Assembly: GCA_947095535.1 (NCBI GenBank)
Contig: OX352773.1
Location: forward strand, 72,372,591 to 72,436,590
Source: Poecilobothrus nobilitatus
Taxonomy: Eukaryota; Arthropoda; Insecta; Diptera; Dolichopodidae
DNA length: 64,000 nt
Reading direction: 5' to 3'
Made by a program: the position numbers and the translations under genes. Of this stretch, positions 32,616 through 44,476 are shown piece after piece. Numbering within the stretch: the first letter of the stretch is position 1; each line of letters starts with the position of its first letter. Under the pieces are notes generated by a model. The model did no database searches. It saw nothing but the letters and a program-made list of their open reading frames with translations, and was not told the DNA's origin.

Positions 32616-35490
32616 TTATATATTATTTATAAATTATTCAATGTTATTTTCCTTAGCAAATAAAATCTATAACGTAAAGTGCAGACTATTCAATTCTGAA
32701 ATAGATCATTCAACCACATTTTTAAAAATTATAAAAGTGTCTGGTAACATTAATCCTTTTTTCCGCATCAAAGCTATTAAAAGAGATTTTTTCTAGTCAA
32801 AATTAGGATCGTCACTTAACTCGAATATATTGATTGCATAAGATAATACAGAAAAGATTGCAGATTTTAGGTACGTATAATATGTTCCCTTAAAAATATT
32901 TTAATCACTAAATAGTGATTTGTCTCATTAAATTAATGCATTGTCTGTTTAGTTTGGACACTTACTGTACGAATAATTATGTACCATGTAATATTCAATA
33001 ATATGTAAAAAAATATTTTTTGAAATATGTTTTTATAAAAAATGACGTCTCTTATATTATACATAAACATACATAATATTTTCTTGTAGTTTTTTGTTAT
33101 TTTTTTTTGTTTACAGTAGCATCAAAATTAAATAACTTAAGTGATTAATAAATCAAAAATTAATGCATTCACAGTACGAAACTAACGCAGATATTTTTTA
33201 TGAAATTTTTGCTTTATAGTTTCATATTCTTGTAATATTTTTTTTTAAGTTCATTTTAGTTTTTTATTCTTTTTTTTTTAAATATTAATTAAGACGCTTT
33301 TTTTTCTGTTTTGTTTTGGGAAATATAGAATTTAAAAAAAAAAAAAAATCAAATTGATCCCACACTCAATTCCATATTGTCATAAATGTATCTATATAAA
33401 AAAAAAAAAAAAAAATTTATCTTAAGATAGAAACATAAAATAAATAATCATTTTTTAAGTTCAATAATTTTTTATTATTTTCTTTATTTTTTTAATGTTA
33501 ATTTAAAACAAAACAAAAAAAATGCACAGATGGATGTGATATATGTCTGGATATCTGTTATTCCCCCTCATCTAAAGATAAAATATCTGAAAAAACATAT
33601 ATGTACTTATATATATATATATATATGTACTACAAATCAGATGGGTTATTGATTTTCTTATAATGATCGTATTTTCTTTTTTGAATATTCTTTTTATTCT
33701 TTTTTTTGTTTTTTAATATCTGAAGTTTTTTAAATATTTTTGACAAAGGCAACAACGAAATAGTGATATAATTTGAATAATAATGAAAAATGAAAAGATG
33801 TAAAAAAAAAAAAAAAAGTATCTAAAGAACTCCGACTTTAAACTTCAAAACGATGGAACAAAAAAAAATGATTTTTGTTGCGGTTGTTGAACATACTATA
33901 ATATATAATATAATATGTACATAATAATATGTAGTAGTTGTTATTTATTTTAATGCTGAGAAATTGAGATGTGATGATTCAATTGATTTTCTCATCCATA
34001 AAACATTTAAATTGAATATTTAATTTTTTTTTTTTTTTTGTATTGTATCTTTATGAAGTATCTTTAGATCAAAAATTTAAGTTTTCAATTTCAATTTCCG
34101 TTTTAAAATTGAATGAAATGTGGGTACAAAATGAACCTTTAGAATTGTTTTTCTGTCTTTGGTTTTCTTTTTTTGTTTTTTGTTTTTATTGTAATATAGT
34201 TGCTTATAAAATGTTATTGTTGTCTCTTTCTGTTTGTCTAATATTTTTTTTTATTTATTTTTGAATTTAGGGCATATCATAACTCTTTCTTGATTTTTGT
34301 TGTTTTTGTTGTCGCTGTTATATTTCGGTGTCAGATGATATAAATCGGAGATTTGGAAAAACAAAAAAAAAAAAATTATATATAATGTGTTAAAAAAATG
34401 ATTCGATTTTTTTACGGATGCTATTCTCAAAAAATCAAAATAATAAAAAACAAAAAACAAAAAGGAATAAAGGAAAATAAAATTTAAAAAAATGTGTTAT
34501 ATGGTTTTCATAAATTATTAAATGAAGTAAAATTGAAAAAAAAAAAAAATGTATAAGTTAATAAAAAATAAATATATGTATATCTATAAATGCATATACA
34601 TATATATATTGAAATGCATAAAATACATATTTTTGAAGAAAACAAGAAGAAAAAAAACCAAAAAGCAATACAATGTTTTATTTTTCCTTTGAACACATTC
34701 TGTTTCTGATTTTTTTTTTTGTGGTATTTAATGTTTCTAATTAACGGAAGGAAACGACATTAATTTAAAATGATGAGTATGAAAATTGACAGATATCATA
34801 TAATAAAATTACATTAAAACAAAACCTATAAATTTTTTTTTTTAATAAAATATGAGGGAAAAAAATTGAACATTTATTTTAATTCAGCTGGCCCCTAAAA
34901 AACTTAAAAAAAAAAAAAAAAAACCGAGGATAAAACAAAGAGTTGGAATAAAAAAAAAAACATAAAATAATCAAGACGGATTATAATATATCGTATATTT
35001 TTGTTTTTAATTATTTAATAAAGTTATTTTTAATTTAATAATTTTCTTAATAAAAAATCTAAAATTTAATAAAAAAAGACAAAAAAAAATACTTTGTTGA
35101 TAATTCTTTCAATTTTATATAAGTAGATGCATACATGTGGAATGAATCGTTTCTTTCATAGTTGATGAAGGCTATGTGAAGACTATTATAGTGAAGATCG
35201 TTTGTTAAAAATTAAATTTAAATATGAATTTATTATTTTAAAGTAAATTTTATTTTATATTATTAAAAATTGTGTAAATTTTTGTTTTGTAAGAAGTCTC
35301 TAGGGCTTATGGGACATAAACTTTTCTGTACAAAACAAAGACTAAAGTTTGTAATATGCAAGATAGCTATTCCTTTATTTGAATTTGGGATAATGAATTA
35401 TGAAAATATAACCAGACTATTTAAGTATATATAACTTTAGTACAATTTTAATTGGTTTTTCAACTAAAGTTAGTTTTTCAAATTTATTTT
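32616..35490. other. AT-rich, mostly homopolymer-rich block
   Basis: Dense T and A runs from about 33090 to 35100, with (AT)n at about 33611-33627. Frames of 62-73 codons at 34043-34696 are run-derived. No gene or element is recognised. Confidence 0.7.
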
Positions 35491-35510
35491 AATATTATAT
35501 AAATTCTATC

Positions 35511-35540
35511 GAGGGCTTAAGGTGATAAAACTCTATACAA
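35511..35540 (+). repeat. Solo end of the MITE family seen at 133-292
   Basis: GAGGGCTTAAGGTGATAAAA followed by CTCTATAC matches the inverted ends at 133 and 292 over about 27 bases. I find no partner end within the next several hundred bases, so this may be a truncated or rearranged copy. Confidence 0.5.
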
Positions 35541-35628
35541 CAATAATAAAGAAATAAAAAAATTAAAAAATTTTTTATTATATGAACCAGGAAATTCTTT
35601 TTCTTAACTGTATGAAATGTTCGACAGA

Positions 35629-35760
35629 CATAAGTTCCATGGAACTTAACTTCTACGGACATAGTACCATGGAACTTATGTCCGTATATGTCCACTTCTA
35701 CGGACATAAGTTCCATGGAACTAATGTACTTCTAAATGGACTTATGTTCCATGGAAATTT
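35629..35760. repeat. Four palindromic minisatellite units centred on CCATGG
   Basis: CCATGG occurs at 35637, 35667, 35713 and 35749, each inside a palindrome. Unit 1 is a perfect 18-base palindrome, TAAGTTCCATGGAACTTA (35631-35648). Unit 2 has outer arms CGGACATA/TATGTCCG with one indel inside. Units 2-4 are each preceded by an ACTTCTA-type linker. Because each unit is palindromic, both strands show overlapping 73-74-codon frames, which are shadows. The array could form hairpins or a cruciform, or present clustered binding sites for a dimeric protein. Confidence 0.85.
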
Positions 35761-35884
35761 CGACCATTTTTTGTTGGAAGTTAAGTCTGAAATAAAATGG
35801 CTATAACTGCCACTTTTCCAATATGTATGTAAAACAATAATTAAAGAGGATTGTAGAGTTGGTTGCAAAATTAGGATTATAACC

Positions 35885-35961
35885 TTTTCCAGAATCCAAC
35901 TCTAAAATCCCCTCTAATTCAGAATCTTGCATAAATACTAATATATAAATATTCTGGAAAA
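35885..35961 (-). repeat. R6 repeat copy as a 77-bp foldback
   Basis: The stretch is bounded by an exact 11-base inverted repeat, TTTTCCAGAAT at 35885-35895 and ATTCTGGAAAA at 35951-35961. On the minus strand it contains AGATTCTGAATTAG and GGGATTTTAGAGTTGGATTC, as in the copies at 13166 and 45327. The inverted ends in this copy may mark the true borders of the repeat unit. Confidence 0.75.
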
Positions 35962-36136
35962 AAGGAAAAAGGAAACATGTATATACAAGTTCCATTAAAC
36001 TTATTTATGTTCGTGGTTTTTAAGTCATCCCCTTTGTTATTTTTGTCATAAGAATGTACCATTTGATTTGAGTTTTTGGACAAATTTTCATTTCAACAAG
36101 TAAATGTAACAGTAAGTCAATGCAACCGACTTATTA

Positions 36137-37362
36137 ATACCCTACTCCTGAATAATTCGAATTAAATTAAAAATCTATAAGTGTTTTTGGCACCTGCTTG
36201 AACTTCTATCCTTTTCTGTCTTATTCAACTCAAATTTCAAGAACGTAAAAGAGGCATCCGCTTGGGATATGCTTGAAACCCTTGTATAAAATTTTAAGCT
36301 TCTATCTTAATTATTTTCGAAGATCCTTGGGAGGTTTGTGTCAGCTACCCGAATTGCCACTCCAATTCATCGAATCCATCTCAGGAACATAAAGAAAACT
36401 TGCCAGAACACCATTCTATTAAATTTAAAGGTTCTATTTTTGTTGGTTTTGGAGATATGCTCGTTGCTCATGTGCTCGTCCGGAAGCTTCCAAAATACGA
36501 ACCCATGGTTCAAATTCTTTCAAATGTCAGTTTCCAATTTTACAGAAAAGGAAACATAACAGAACACCTTTGTACTAAAAATAAAAGTTCTATCTTTGTT
36601 GGTTGTGGAGATATACTCGTTTGCTCTGGGGCTCGTCCGGAAGCTTCCAAGATTTGAACCCATCTACCAAATCCTCACAAATTTCAGAAACATAAATCAA
36701 ACATGAAGGAACACCATTCTGCCAAATTTAAAGGTTATATCTTTGTTGGTTTTGGAGATAATCTCATTTGCTCTGGTGCTCGTTCGGAAGCTTCCAAATC
36801 CAAACTCATGGACCAAATCCTCTTAAATTTCAGAGACATAAATCGAACGGAAAGAAACATCATTGTACAAAATTTAAAGGTTATATCTTTGTTGGTTTTG
36901 GAGATAATCTCATTTGCTCTGGTGCTCGTTCGGAAGCTTCCAAATCCAAACTCATGGACCAAATCCTCTTAATTTCAGAGACATAAATCGAACTGGAAGG
37001 AGCATCATTGTACAAAATTTAAAGGTTTTAAATTTGTTGGTTTTGGAGATAATCTCGTTTGCTCCGGAATCATTCGGAAGCTTCCAGAATCCGAACCCAT
37101 GGACGGATTTTGTCCAGATTCGAACTTAGCCTTCCTTTCGTAATTAGTAACCAACTATATAAATTTCATCAAGATAGCTTCATTAGTTTTTGAGTTATCG
37201 TGTAAACGGACGGACGGTCGGACGTACGGACATTGCTAAATCGACTCAGGAGGTGATCCTGATTCAGAATATATATACATGTCCATATCTAACTCGCTTC
37301 CTTTTGGTGGTTACAAACACCATACGAAAATTAATGTACCCTATACTTTAGGTGTAGGGTAT
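36137..37362. mobile_element. 1.2-kb element with short inverted ends and five internal 146-bp tandem units
   Basis: The left end at 36137 (ATACCCTACTCCTGAA) and the reverse complement of the right end at 37362 (ATACCCTACACCTAAA) match at 14 of 16 bases. The interior holds five tandem units. GTTGGTTNTGGAGATA recurs at 36442, 36598, 36745, 36891 and 37036, giving spacings of 156, 147, 146 and 145. Each unit also carries GGAAGCTTCC and an ACCCATGG-like stretch. Units 3 and 4 are nearly identical. Next comes a spacer with CGGACGGACGGTCGGACG, ATTGCTAAATCGACTCAGGA, and a small hairpin CCCTATACTTTAGGTGTAGGG. Several overlapping plus and minus frames of 71-89 codons are just the tandem units read in different frames. 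It is non-autonomous, and the superfamily is not identified. The 3' part resembles sequences I associate with fly genomes. Confidence 0.65.
36400..37110 (+). repeat. Five-unit 146-bp tandem array
   Basis: Anchor words TTTAAAGGTT, GTTGGTTTTGGAGATA, GCTC-TTCGGAAGCTTCC, CCAAATCCTC and AGACATAAATCG recur in order in each unit. Units 1 and 2 are the most diverged, and units 3 and 4 differ at only a few bases, which points to recent duplication or homogenisation within the array. Confidence 0.92.
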
Positions 37363-39928
37363 AAAAATTAGTCTCGTTTTCTTTCTTCTTGTACTAGAAA
37401 TAACGCAAGAAATTTTAAATAATTTTTTTGCAAAATTTGCTTGTTATTTTCATTCTGTCTGTCCGTCAAAGTCTGCTTAATATATTTTTAATATAATAAA
37501 ATAAAACGGTAAAAGATATTAAATTTTTTAAGCTTTAATTTTTTGTAATTTTGTACTTAAATTTACCGCTAGGTAAAAGCGTGTGCTTTTTTGGATATAT
37601 TAATAATAAATAATTAAATTTTAAAATTAATATTATTTTCGCAATAATAACCCGCTCCAATTAACTTGCGCTACTCTCATTCGACCTGACTCATATAAAA
37701 AAAAATACAAGATTTAGCAAAACTTTTAGGAAAACCAGAGTCGAAGATTTTAAAAGAAAAAGATTAAAAAAAAAAAAACAAGATTTCGTACCGCTCCTCT
37801 CTCATGAAAGGAAATTTTTCAATTGTTATTTTATACTATAAGATAAGATTATAATGTAAAATCAATTGTGTATTTGAACTTACATATAAATTTATTGATC
37901 ATTAAAATATTTTTATAGCGCATTCTCTTATGCATTTTTTTTCAAACACTCGCAACTTTTCTATTATACTGGGGCAAATACCATACATGTAATCATTGGT
38001 GTAAGCGAATTACTTATGACCTTTTTAACTTTAGTGATCTAATTAAGTCTTTCAGAAGTAATTGATCACCTTTCGTCTTGCATTAATGAAGTATATCATA
38101 TGCTCTTGCATAAATAGGTCTACCAGTAATTTTGAATTTAGTTCATCATTTCGTTATTTCCACGTCAACAGGAAGAGTTCAAAAGAAACATCTCATATAG
38201 TATGTAATTCCATACCTTTTATGATATTAAAAAAAGTTATAGATGTCAAGAAAAATCTAGTATGTATGTAATTGCACAATATATTGCAATCACAAATAAT
38301 TTGTATCGAACATAAATCGTGAATTTATGATTTCCCATACTAATTTTATTCTAAACATATTTTTAATGTAAAAGTTAAACGAAAAGTTTTCAAACATAAA
38401 TTCATAATCCCTTTAATATATCTATAAGTATTAAGTATATTCAAAAATTCAATCCCATTCCCTTTATTATCAGTAATTATCAGTATTAACAGTAATATAA
38501 TATTATCTAAATATTTATCTAAATATTATAATCTATTTTTAATAATTTTTAACAAATAATATAAAGCAATAATATCATCATGATGTTTATTTTTCTTCTA
38601 AATTACTTAATTTTCGTATGTCGATTTTTAAAAAGTCATTATATTATCCATAAATTATTAAAATGGGTCCCTTTAATTTTGGATATTAAAAATATAGATA
38701 TATTTTTATTGAATCTTTTATATCTTTAAGTATGATGCTCTTATATAATTAACTACTGTATATTTTAACCCATCAAACCCATCTATAAACATTTATTTTT
38801 TTTAATTATTTTTTTTTTTTTTGTTTTGTATCTTATAAATAATATGTTCTCTTTTATATTCATTAACTTTAATCAAACAATAGTTATCAATTCCAAAAAC
38901 TATCAGACAATAATAAAATCTATAAGAAACTAAAAGAAAAAAAGAACAAAAAATTAAATATCATAATGATGCTAATAACTAAAAACTCATTATAATTTTT
39001 CGATAAAAACTTCAAAATACTGCCAATTTTGTCACGGATCTTAAGTACCCCAAAAGAAATAAAAAAAAAATTAAAAAAAAAACAAGTATAACACAAATAT
39101 TATTCCTTCACAACAAAATATCTATAGTACAGACACATGAATATGTTTATAATGGATATTACTTACATACATACATATTGTATCTATAAATTTTCCTAAT
39201 ATTTACCACTTTCAATTTTATAAATTCGACAAAAAAAAAAAATGTTATTAATGGTAATATTTTTTTTTTTGTTTTATGATATTTAACCCAAAATATTATT
39301 CAAGTTTTTTGAGTTAACTGGATATTATATCTATTATATGAATATTTATTATGGGATGAATTTCTATCGAAATATGAAAAAAAAACGTGAAAAAGTGTTG
39401 CCAAATTTAACAAAAAATTTTAGCATAAAAAGTAATAATTACGATTACGATTTTAAAAAAAATGTAGCTGCTTCTCTACCTTAAAACTTTTCTACTTCTA
39501 AGTATATATTATAGTGTATGTAGACAGACAATGAGATGCAGTGGAAAACAGTAAGAGTAAGTTTAATCAATTAATTTGATAACGATAACTTTTCTATGAG
39601 TCATGTTAAATGCAACATATTAAATAAGCGTAAAATTTCTTCATTTATTTTAAGCTCAGTATTTCTTTTAAAAAAGCTATGGCTTATTTTAATTAAAAAA
39701 AATTTCATGTTTGTTTGATACTTGGAAGATAAACACTAGAAAAATCACATTAATTCTTTTATAAGTTATTGTAACTCTTTAAGGACAAAAAATGAAGTCA
39801 TCACAAAAACTACTACTTCAAAAGTAAAGTACAAAGAAACCAGTACAATAATAGCTAAAATAAAACTATAGTTCTGAAATAAAGTCAACACAGCCATCAT
39901 GCAACAGTTTAACTTTTAATTTTATTGC
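37363..39928. other. AT-rich stretch, homopolymer-rich at 38770-39400
   Basis: A CTGTCTGTCCGTC stretch at about 37455-37468 is a minus-strand piece of the GGAC-rich motif found in the neighbouring element. The 69-codon plus frame at 38062-38271 lacks context. No gene is recognised. Confidence 0.6.
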
Positions 39929-40201
39929 AAAATTCCTATTTGCGGTGCCTCAGTGACCTAGTGGATAAGAACGTGTAAAATAAGCTGTAAACAGGAGCTG
40001 TTAAACAATAAGCTATAAAAAAGCGTGTAAAATAAGCCGAGGGAGAGTGGGTTCGTATACCACACTCATCGTAAGAGTATTTCTCACTTACGAAATATGC
40101 AGCCACTTGTGGAAAGAAAAGGCTGTGTATTTTCCTTGTTACATTTCTGGGGCAAGGAAATGAACTATAAAAAAAATAAAAAATAAAAAATTTCTATTTG
40201 C
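39929..40201 (+). mobile_element. tRNA-derived SINE (family S1) with internal duplication and target duplication
   Basis: The element proper is 39944-40186. It has the A box (AGTGACCTAGTGGATAAGAACG), the B box (GTGGGTTCGTATACC), and the body CATCGTAAGAGTATTTCTC, AAATATGCAGCCACTTGTGG, GGCTGTGTATTTTCCTTG, ACATTTCTGG, plus an A-rich tail. The region between the boxes is enlarged: CGTGTAAAATAAGC occurs at 39972-39985 and again at 40024-40037. AAAATTYCTATTTGC flanks the insertion (39929-39943 and 40187-40201) with one mismatch. The duplicated segment would alter any tRNA-like fold. Confidence 0.9.
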
Positions 40202-40488
40202 AATAAAATCCACCCTTACTATAAAATAACGGACGCTACTATTTCTATTTGACATTCTTGAACTATTTTTACTTGGATGATGTCTAGCCTCTTTATGTTT
40301 AAAGAATAAATATTTCTAAATACAAAGCTTATTTTAAGACGTTAGTTAGGGTGTCTTATTGAGTGAATAACGGATTGAGCAAAATTAAATCAATTTAATA
40401 GAGAATTGAATTTATTTTAATGCTCATTTTGTTTAATTGGATGAAGAGATAGTTAGAAAAATAATAAAAGTCAAACTAACTTTTTGAT

Positions 40489-40682
40489 GGGGCTTCGGCA
40501 GCCTAATAAGTAAGAGCATATGAAATAAAATGTAAACAACGAGGGAGTGTGGGTTCGAATCCCAAATACGTCGTAAGAATAATTCCCTCTGACGACATTT
40601 TCAGCAATGCCTGAAAAGGAAAGACTATGTAATTTTCTTGTCACATTTATGTGGCTGGGAAATACTCGTACAATAAAAAAAA
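40489..40682 (+). mobile_element. tRNA-derived SINE (family S1), full body
   Basis: It begins GGGGCTTCGGCAGCCTAATA and has an altered A box, an intact B box (GTGGGTTCGAATCCC), and a body with CGTCGTAAGAATAATTCC, CGACATTTTCAGCAATGCCTG, GGAAAGACTATGTAATTTTC, ACATTTATGTGG and a short A tail. It is the best guide to the complete body of the family. No convincing target duplication was found. The minus 72-codon frame over it is a shadow. Confidence 0.88.
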
Positions 40683-40689
40683 TAGACAT

Positions 40690-43600
40690 TGATAGGACAT
40701 TATTCCATAGATGAAATTTTTCAGAATATTTTTTGAGTAGTTAACCCTATTCAAATAAATATTATATAAACATTTTATAAATTACTAATTGAGCGATTAC
40801 TTAAACTAATCAATAAATAGATTTGACTTTTAAATCTTTGATACATCCTATATATGTTTTAAAAATTTCTATTAGTGATTATTCTAATTCGTTAAATTAG
40901 GCCATATTTTTTATAAGAACTGAGTCGAGTTTTATAAGGCATTATTAGCACATTAAATGAAAGCAATCGGTTTTAAAACAAAAATGCGAAAACTTATAAA
41001 AACGGATTTTTGTTAACACAATTTAATAAAATAGAATTACAATAAGGGCTGAAACGATAAAACGTACCACAGAGAAAAAGTTTAAAAATTTTATGAAAAA
41101 GGTTAGTTGCCTAAAAATTATTAATTTATTTTTAAAGATATATGTAAGTTCAATTATTATTTGGAATTTATGGCAACACTTTACAGTTTATACGTACATT
41201 ATCTTTTAGAAGTTAATGGATATAAAAGAGATTAAATAAAAATACTGAAAGAAAAAACAAAGAAACGTAGAAATTATTAATAAATAAAAAAAAAAAATAG
41301 TACAAACATAATATAATATATGTATATACATATGTAATATGTACATATATATTTTTTTTTAGTTTGATAAAATCATAATGGATTTTATTGAAGGATATTA
41401 ATATCTATAAAAATTTAAGGGTGTTATATTTGGTTGAATCACAACAATAAACAAGAAGAAATTCTGTTGTTTCTATACATTATTTTTCACTTTCAAAAAT
41501 ATAAACTTATATACATATATGTAAGTAAATCTAAGTATGAAGTATTATATAATAATATAAATTACTTTAATTTACCCCAGTGTATTTTTACAAATATTTA
41601 ATATTCAAAAAGATGCCTAATTTTTGATATGATACAAAAGAAATATTTAACTATATTGATTTAAAAATGTAGGAAAACTATTATTATACTTAGTAATATT
41701 TTGAGTTAAAAGAAAGGTTTTTAATTTATATTGTTATTTAACTTTTTGTCAATCTTAGAACGCTAATCTACAGAAATTTTTTTAAACTTTACAAAAGAAT
41801 TTCAAAATTACACAATGTTTTGAAATTAAGTAATAAAATAAAGCCCTTATGTAAAAACAAAATTCTACTAGATTTTACTTTACCACCATTTCTCGGTAAA
41901 GCTTCTACGTAGATTCTAGCGAAGAAATATCTTTCAGAATTAGTATACCTTAACCTCATAAAATTTATATACATTACCACCCCTTATTTAAGAGCAATTA
42001 TGAGGGGTCAAAAAGTTGAAAATTTACTATTTTTAGAAATCTAGATGACTGTTAAATTATTTCGAAGCAAAACCTAAAATGTAAAAACTTCAACATTATA
42101 ATTTTATCTTAATTACATTAAGGGTTTCCTTAAAATTGAAGAAAGTCTTTCTTGATTTTTCACAATTTTTTCTTACATATAAAATTTTTGAAAAAATTTA
42201 CAAATTTTGGTGCAAGTCACAATATTGTAATCTGTTTTTTTTTTTCTTTTATAAAATGTGACCCTTAAAAACTTTTGGTTTACCCATATGATTGGATGCT
42301 TTGCTGACAATCGTCTAAAAACTAAAAGTAAGAAAATTTTATTTTCATTTTTCGAAAAAAAAAAAACGTTGTACTGAATTACGTACAATTTTCTAGCTAT
42401 AAAATATTACTGCTGTTTCTTTATAATTAAAAGTTCTTAAAACTTATTTCTCAAAGCCAAACAACTGAATCAAAATCAAAACGTATAAAAGGTGTTTAAA
42501 ACCGTATTCAATTACTAATTAACTATAGAAAACAAAAGACCCGCTCATACATGAGTACATAAATAGAACCGCTCATATAGATAATTAAAAAAACCAAATT
42601 AAAAAAAAAAAAATAATTTTATTCATTTTTGTCAAAAGAATTCTAAGGATGTGTTGTATTAATAAGATACCATTAAAAAAGAATTACATAAAAAAAAAAA
42701 AAATCTGAAAAACCGATAAATCGGCGGTGATTTTTATCTAAATAAATCGACATTCAAAATAACAAATAATTAAAAACGGTCATAAAAATTCAATTAAATT
42801 CAATGTATTGATGTATCGTCGTAAGGAATCAAAAAAAAAACAAAAAAAAAAAAAACAAAAAAAAATACAATAAAATAAGATAAATAATAGAAGCGACAAA
42901 TTAAACAGGAAACAGGGAGTATTTTAATGATGGTACCATACTAAAGAAAATGGGATCACATTAAAATTACATTTTAAGAAGTTAAAGAAATTTTATGGGA
43001 CAATATAAAAATCATTTGGAGTCGTATATTGGAATAATTGGAAAAAGATTACATCTTAAAGGTCTTAATGTGTTTTTTCTTTTCGTTTTTTTTTTTTACT
43101 TTATTAGAATCAATAAAAAAGATGCATTGATAATATTAGACTTGTATGAATATGTGGTGAGGATGAGATTTTTGAATAAAGATCTAAGATAAATTTTTCT
43201 TCTTTTGGTTGTTTATTTATCTGTTTCAAATATAGAATTTTACTTTTAAGGTTTAGTGGATTCCTATTTTTTTTATATAAATTTTATATTACATTATTTT
43301 GTAAGAAGATTAATTAAAGTATTTAGGGCTCCAATTGTGCAAAAGAAAACTCGTATTCGTATAATTAAAAAATGTGACATAATCATAAAACCTTGGTGCT
43401 AAAATCACTGCTGTAAAAACAAAAATAAATTATTGATGTACAAGTTCATTTTGCAAAGTTTAATACATAATGGTTCAGAAGTTTGGAGTTTATTTTCCAA
43501 AATAAAATCAAAACTTCAGGGTACAAATTAAATAAATTAAAACGTTGGAATTTTTTATTAGAGGAATCATTCTTTTTTTTTTCATTTATTTAATAAATTG

Positions 43601-44330
43601 GTTATTTTAATATTAAAATCGTATACATTAAAAAAAAAAAAAAAAATGACCAATATTAAGTGTAGGGCCAAAACTGATGAATATTTTACAAATAACTCAT
43701 TACAAGGTTAGAAATTCCACTCGGAATGAATATATTTAATAATAGTAAGTCTCATTGATTAAATTCTCATCCAATAGTTTCTATAAAGTAACTTTAATAA
43801 AACTTTATTTGCTTAACTCAAACGAACACATGATTCCATTTGAAATTTTAGACAAGAAAGATTCCAACGAACTTAAAAGTTTCCATTTCAACATTCATAA
43901 TTTCTTATTATAAAAATATTCCATATCCTTTTTTTTTGTTGTTTTCTGTAGATTTAAGATTGAATAAATAAAAGTAATGTTTGTACTCTGTAACAAAGCT
44001 TGTTGTAAAGAAACATTTTGAATTGCACCCGATAACTCTGTAAAAAGAATCCAATCGTTTAAAACTGTTCCCATTTCCGAAAAATAATCTAAAATTAGTT
44101 ATGTAATGTGTTGAGATTAAAATGAGATTAAATGATCGAAATGTTATAAATTTCTAAGCTTCTAGCTACATAATTTTTAAGTTATTGAATATTTTTGGTC
44201 TCATTATAATAGGTCAAAACCCAATCGATCATGTTTCTTTTATTCTAAAAGTGTTAAAAAAACAAACGCATATTATGCTGCTGTTTAAATTAACTTTATC
44301 TTTGCTCTATTCTCTCCTATCTCTACTACT
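40690..44330. other. AT-rich stretch, homopolymer-rich at 42590-43660
   Basis: Contains AT words near 41310-41360 and dense A runs at 42600-42870 and 43630-43650. Frames of 63-71 codons at 41789-41980, 42173-42388 and 42995-43192 lack any support and are not called. Confidence 0.65.
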
Positions 44331-44336
44331 CTCTAG

Positions 44337-44476
44337 CCAATATATTGCGTTATCAGTTAGGGATTTCATCCCATTATATTGATTAAAGGAGGAGGCGGAT
44401 TTAATAAGCAAGAATCTTAAACTAAGGAGGAACTCGGTGTCTTTGTAGAATTTCCACCTCCCATAGAAAAAAAAAA
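44337..44476 (+). repeat. Retroposon-like repeat R5, copy 1
   Basis: This stretch aligns with the minus strand of 48077-48225. Shared motifs in order are CCAATATA, TTAGSRRTTTCAT, CCATTATATTGAYTAAAGG, AARGAGGAA-like, GGTGTC, and a 3' end TTTCCACCTCCCATAGA followed directly by an A run of ten. Two copies ending in the same word plus poly-A, in opposite orientation, are the mark of a reverse-transcribed element. No tRNA boxes or coding are visible, so it may be the 3' end of a LINE or a SINE of another kind. Confidence 0.75.

Noticed and set aside
36442..37090. GGAAGCTTCC repeats as heat-shock elements
   Set aside because: The palindrome fits nGAAnnTTCn, but it occurs once per 146-bp tandem unit as part of the repeat, with no gene nearby to regulate.
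36338..37129. Several overlapping 71-89-codon frames on both strands
   Set aside because: They are the 146-bp tandem units read in different frames and strands.
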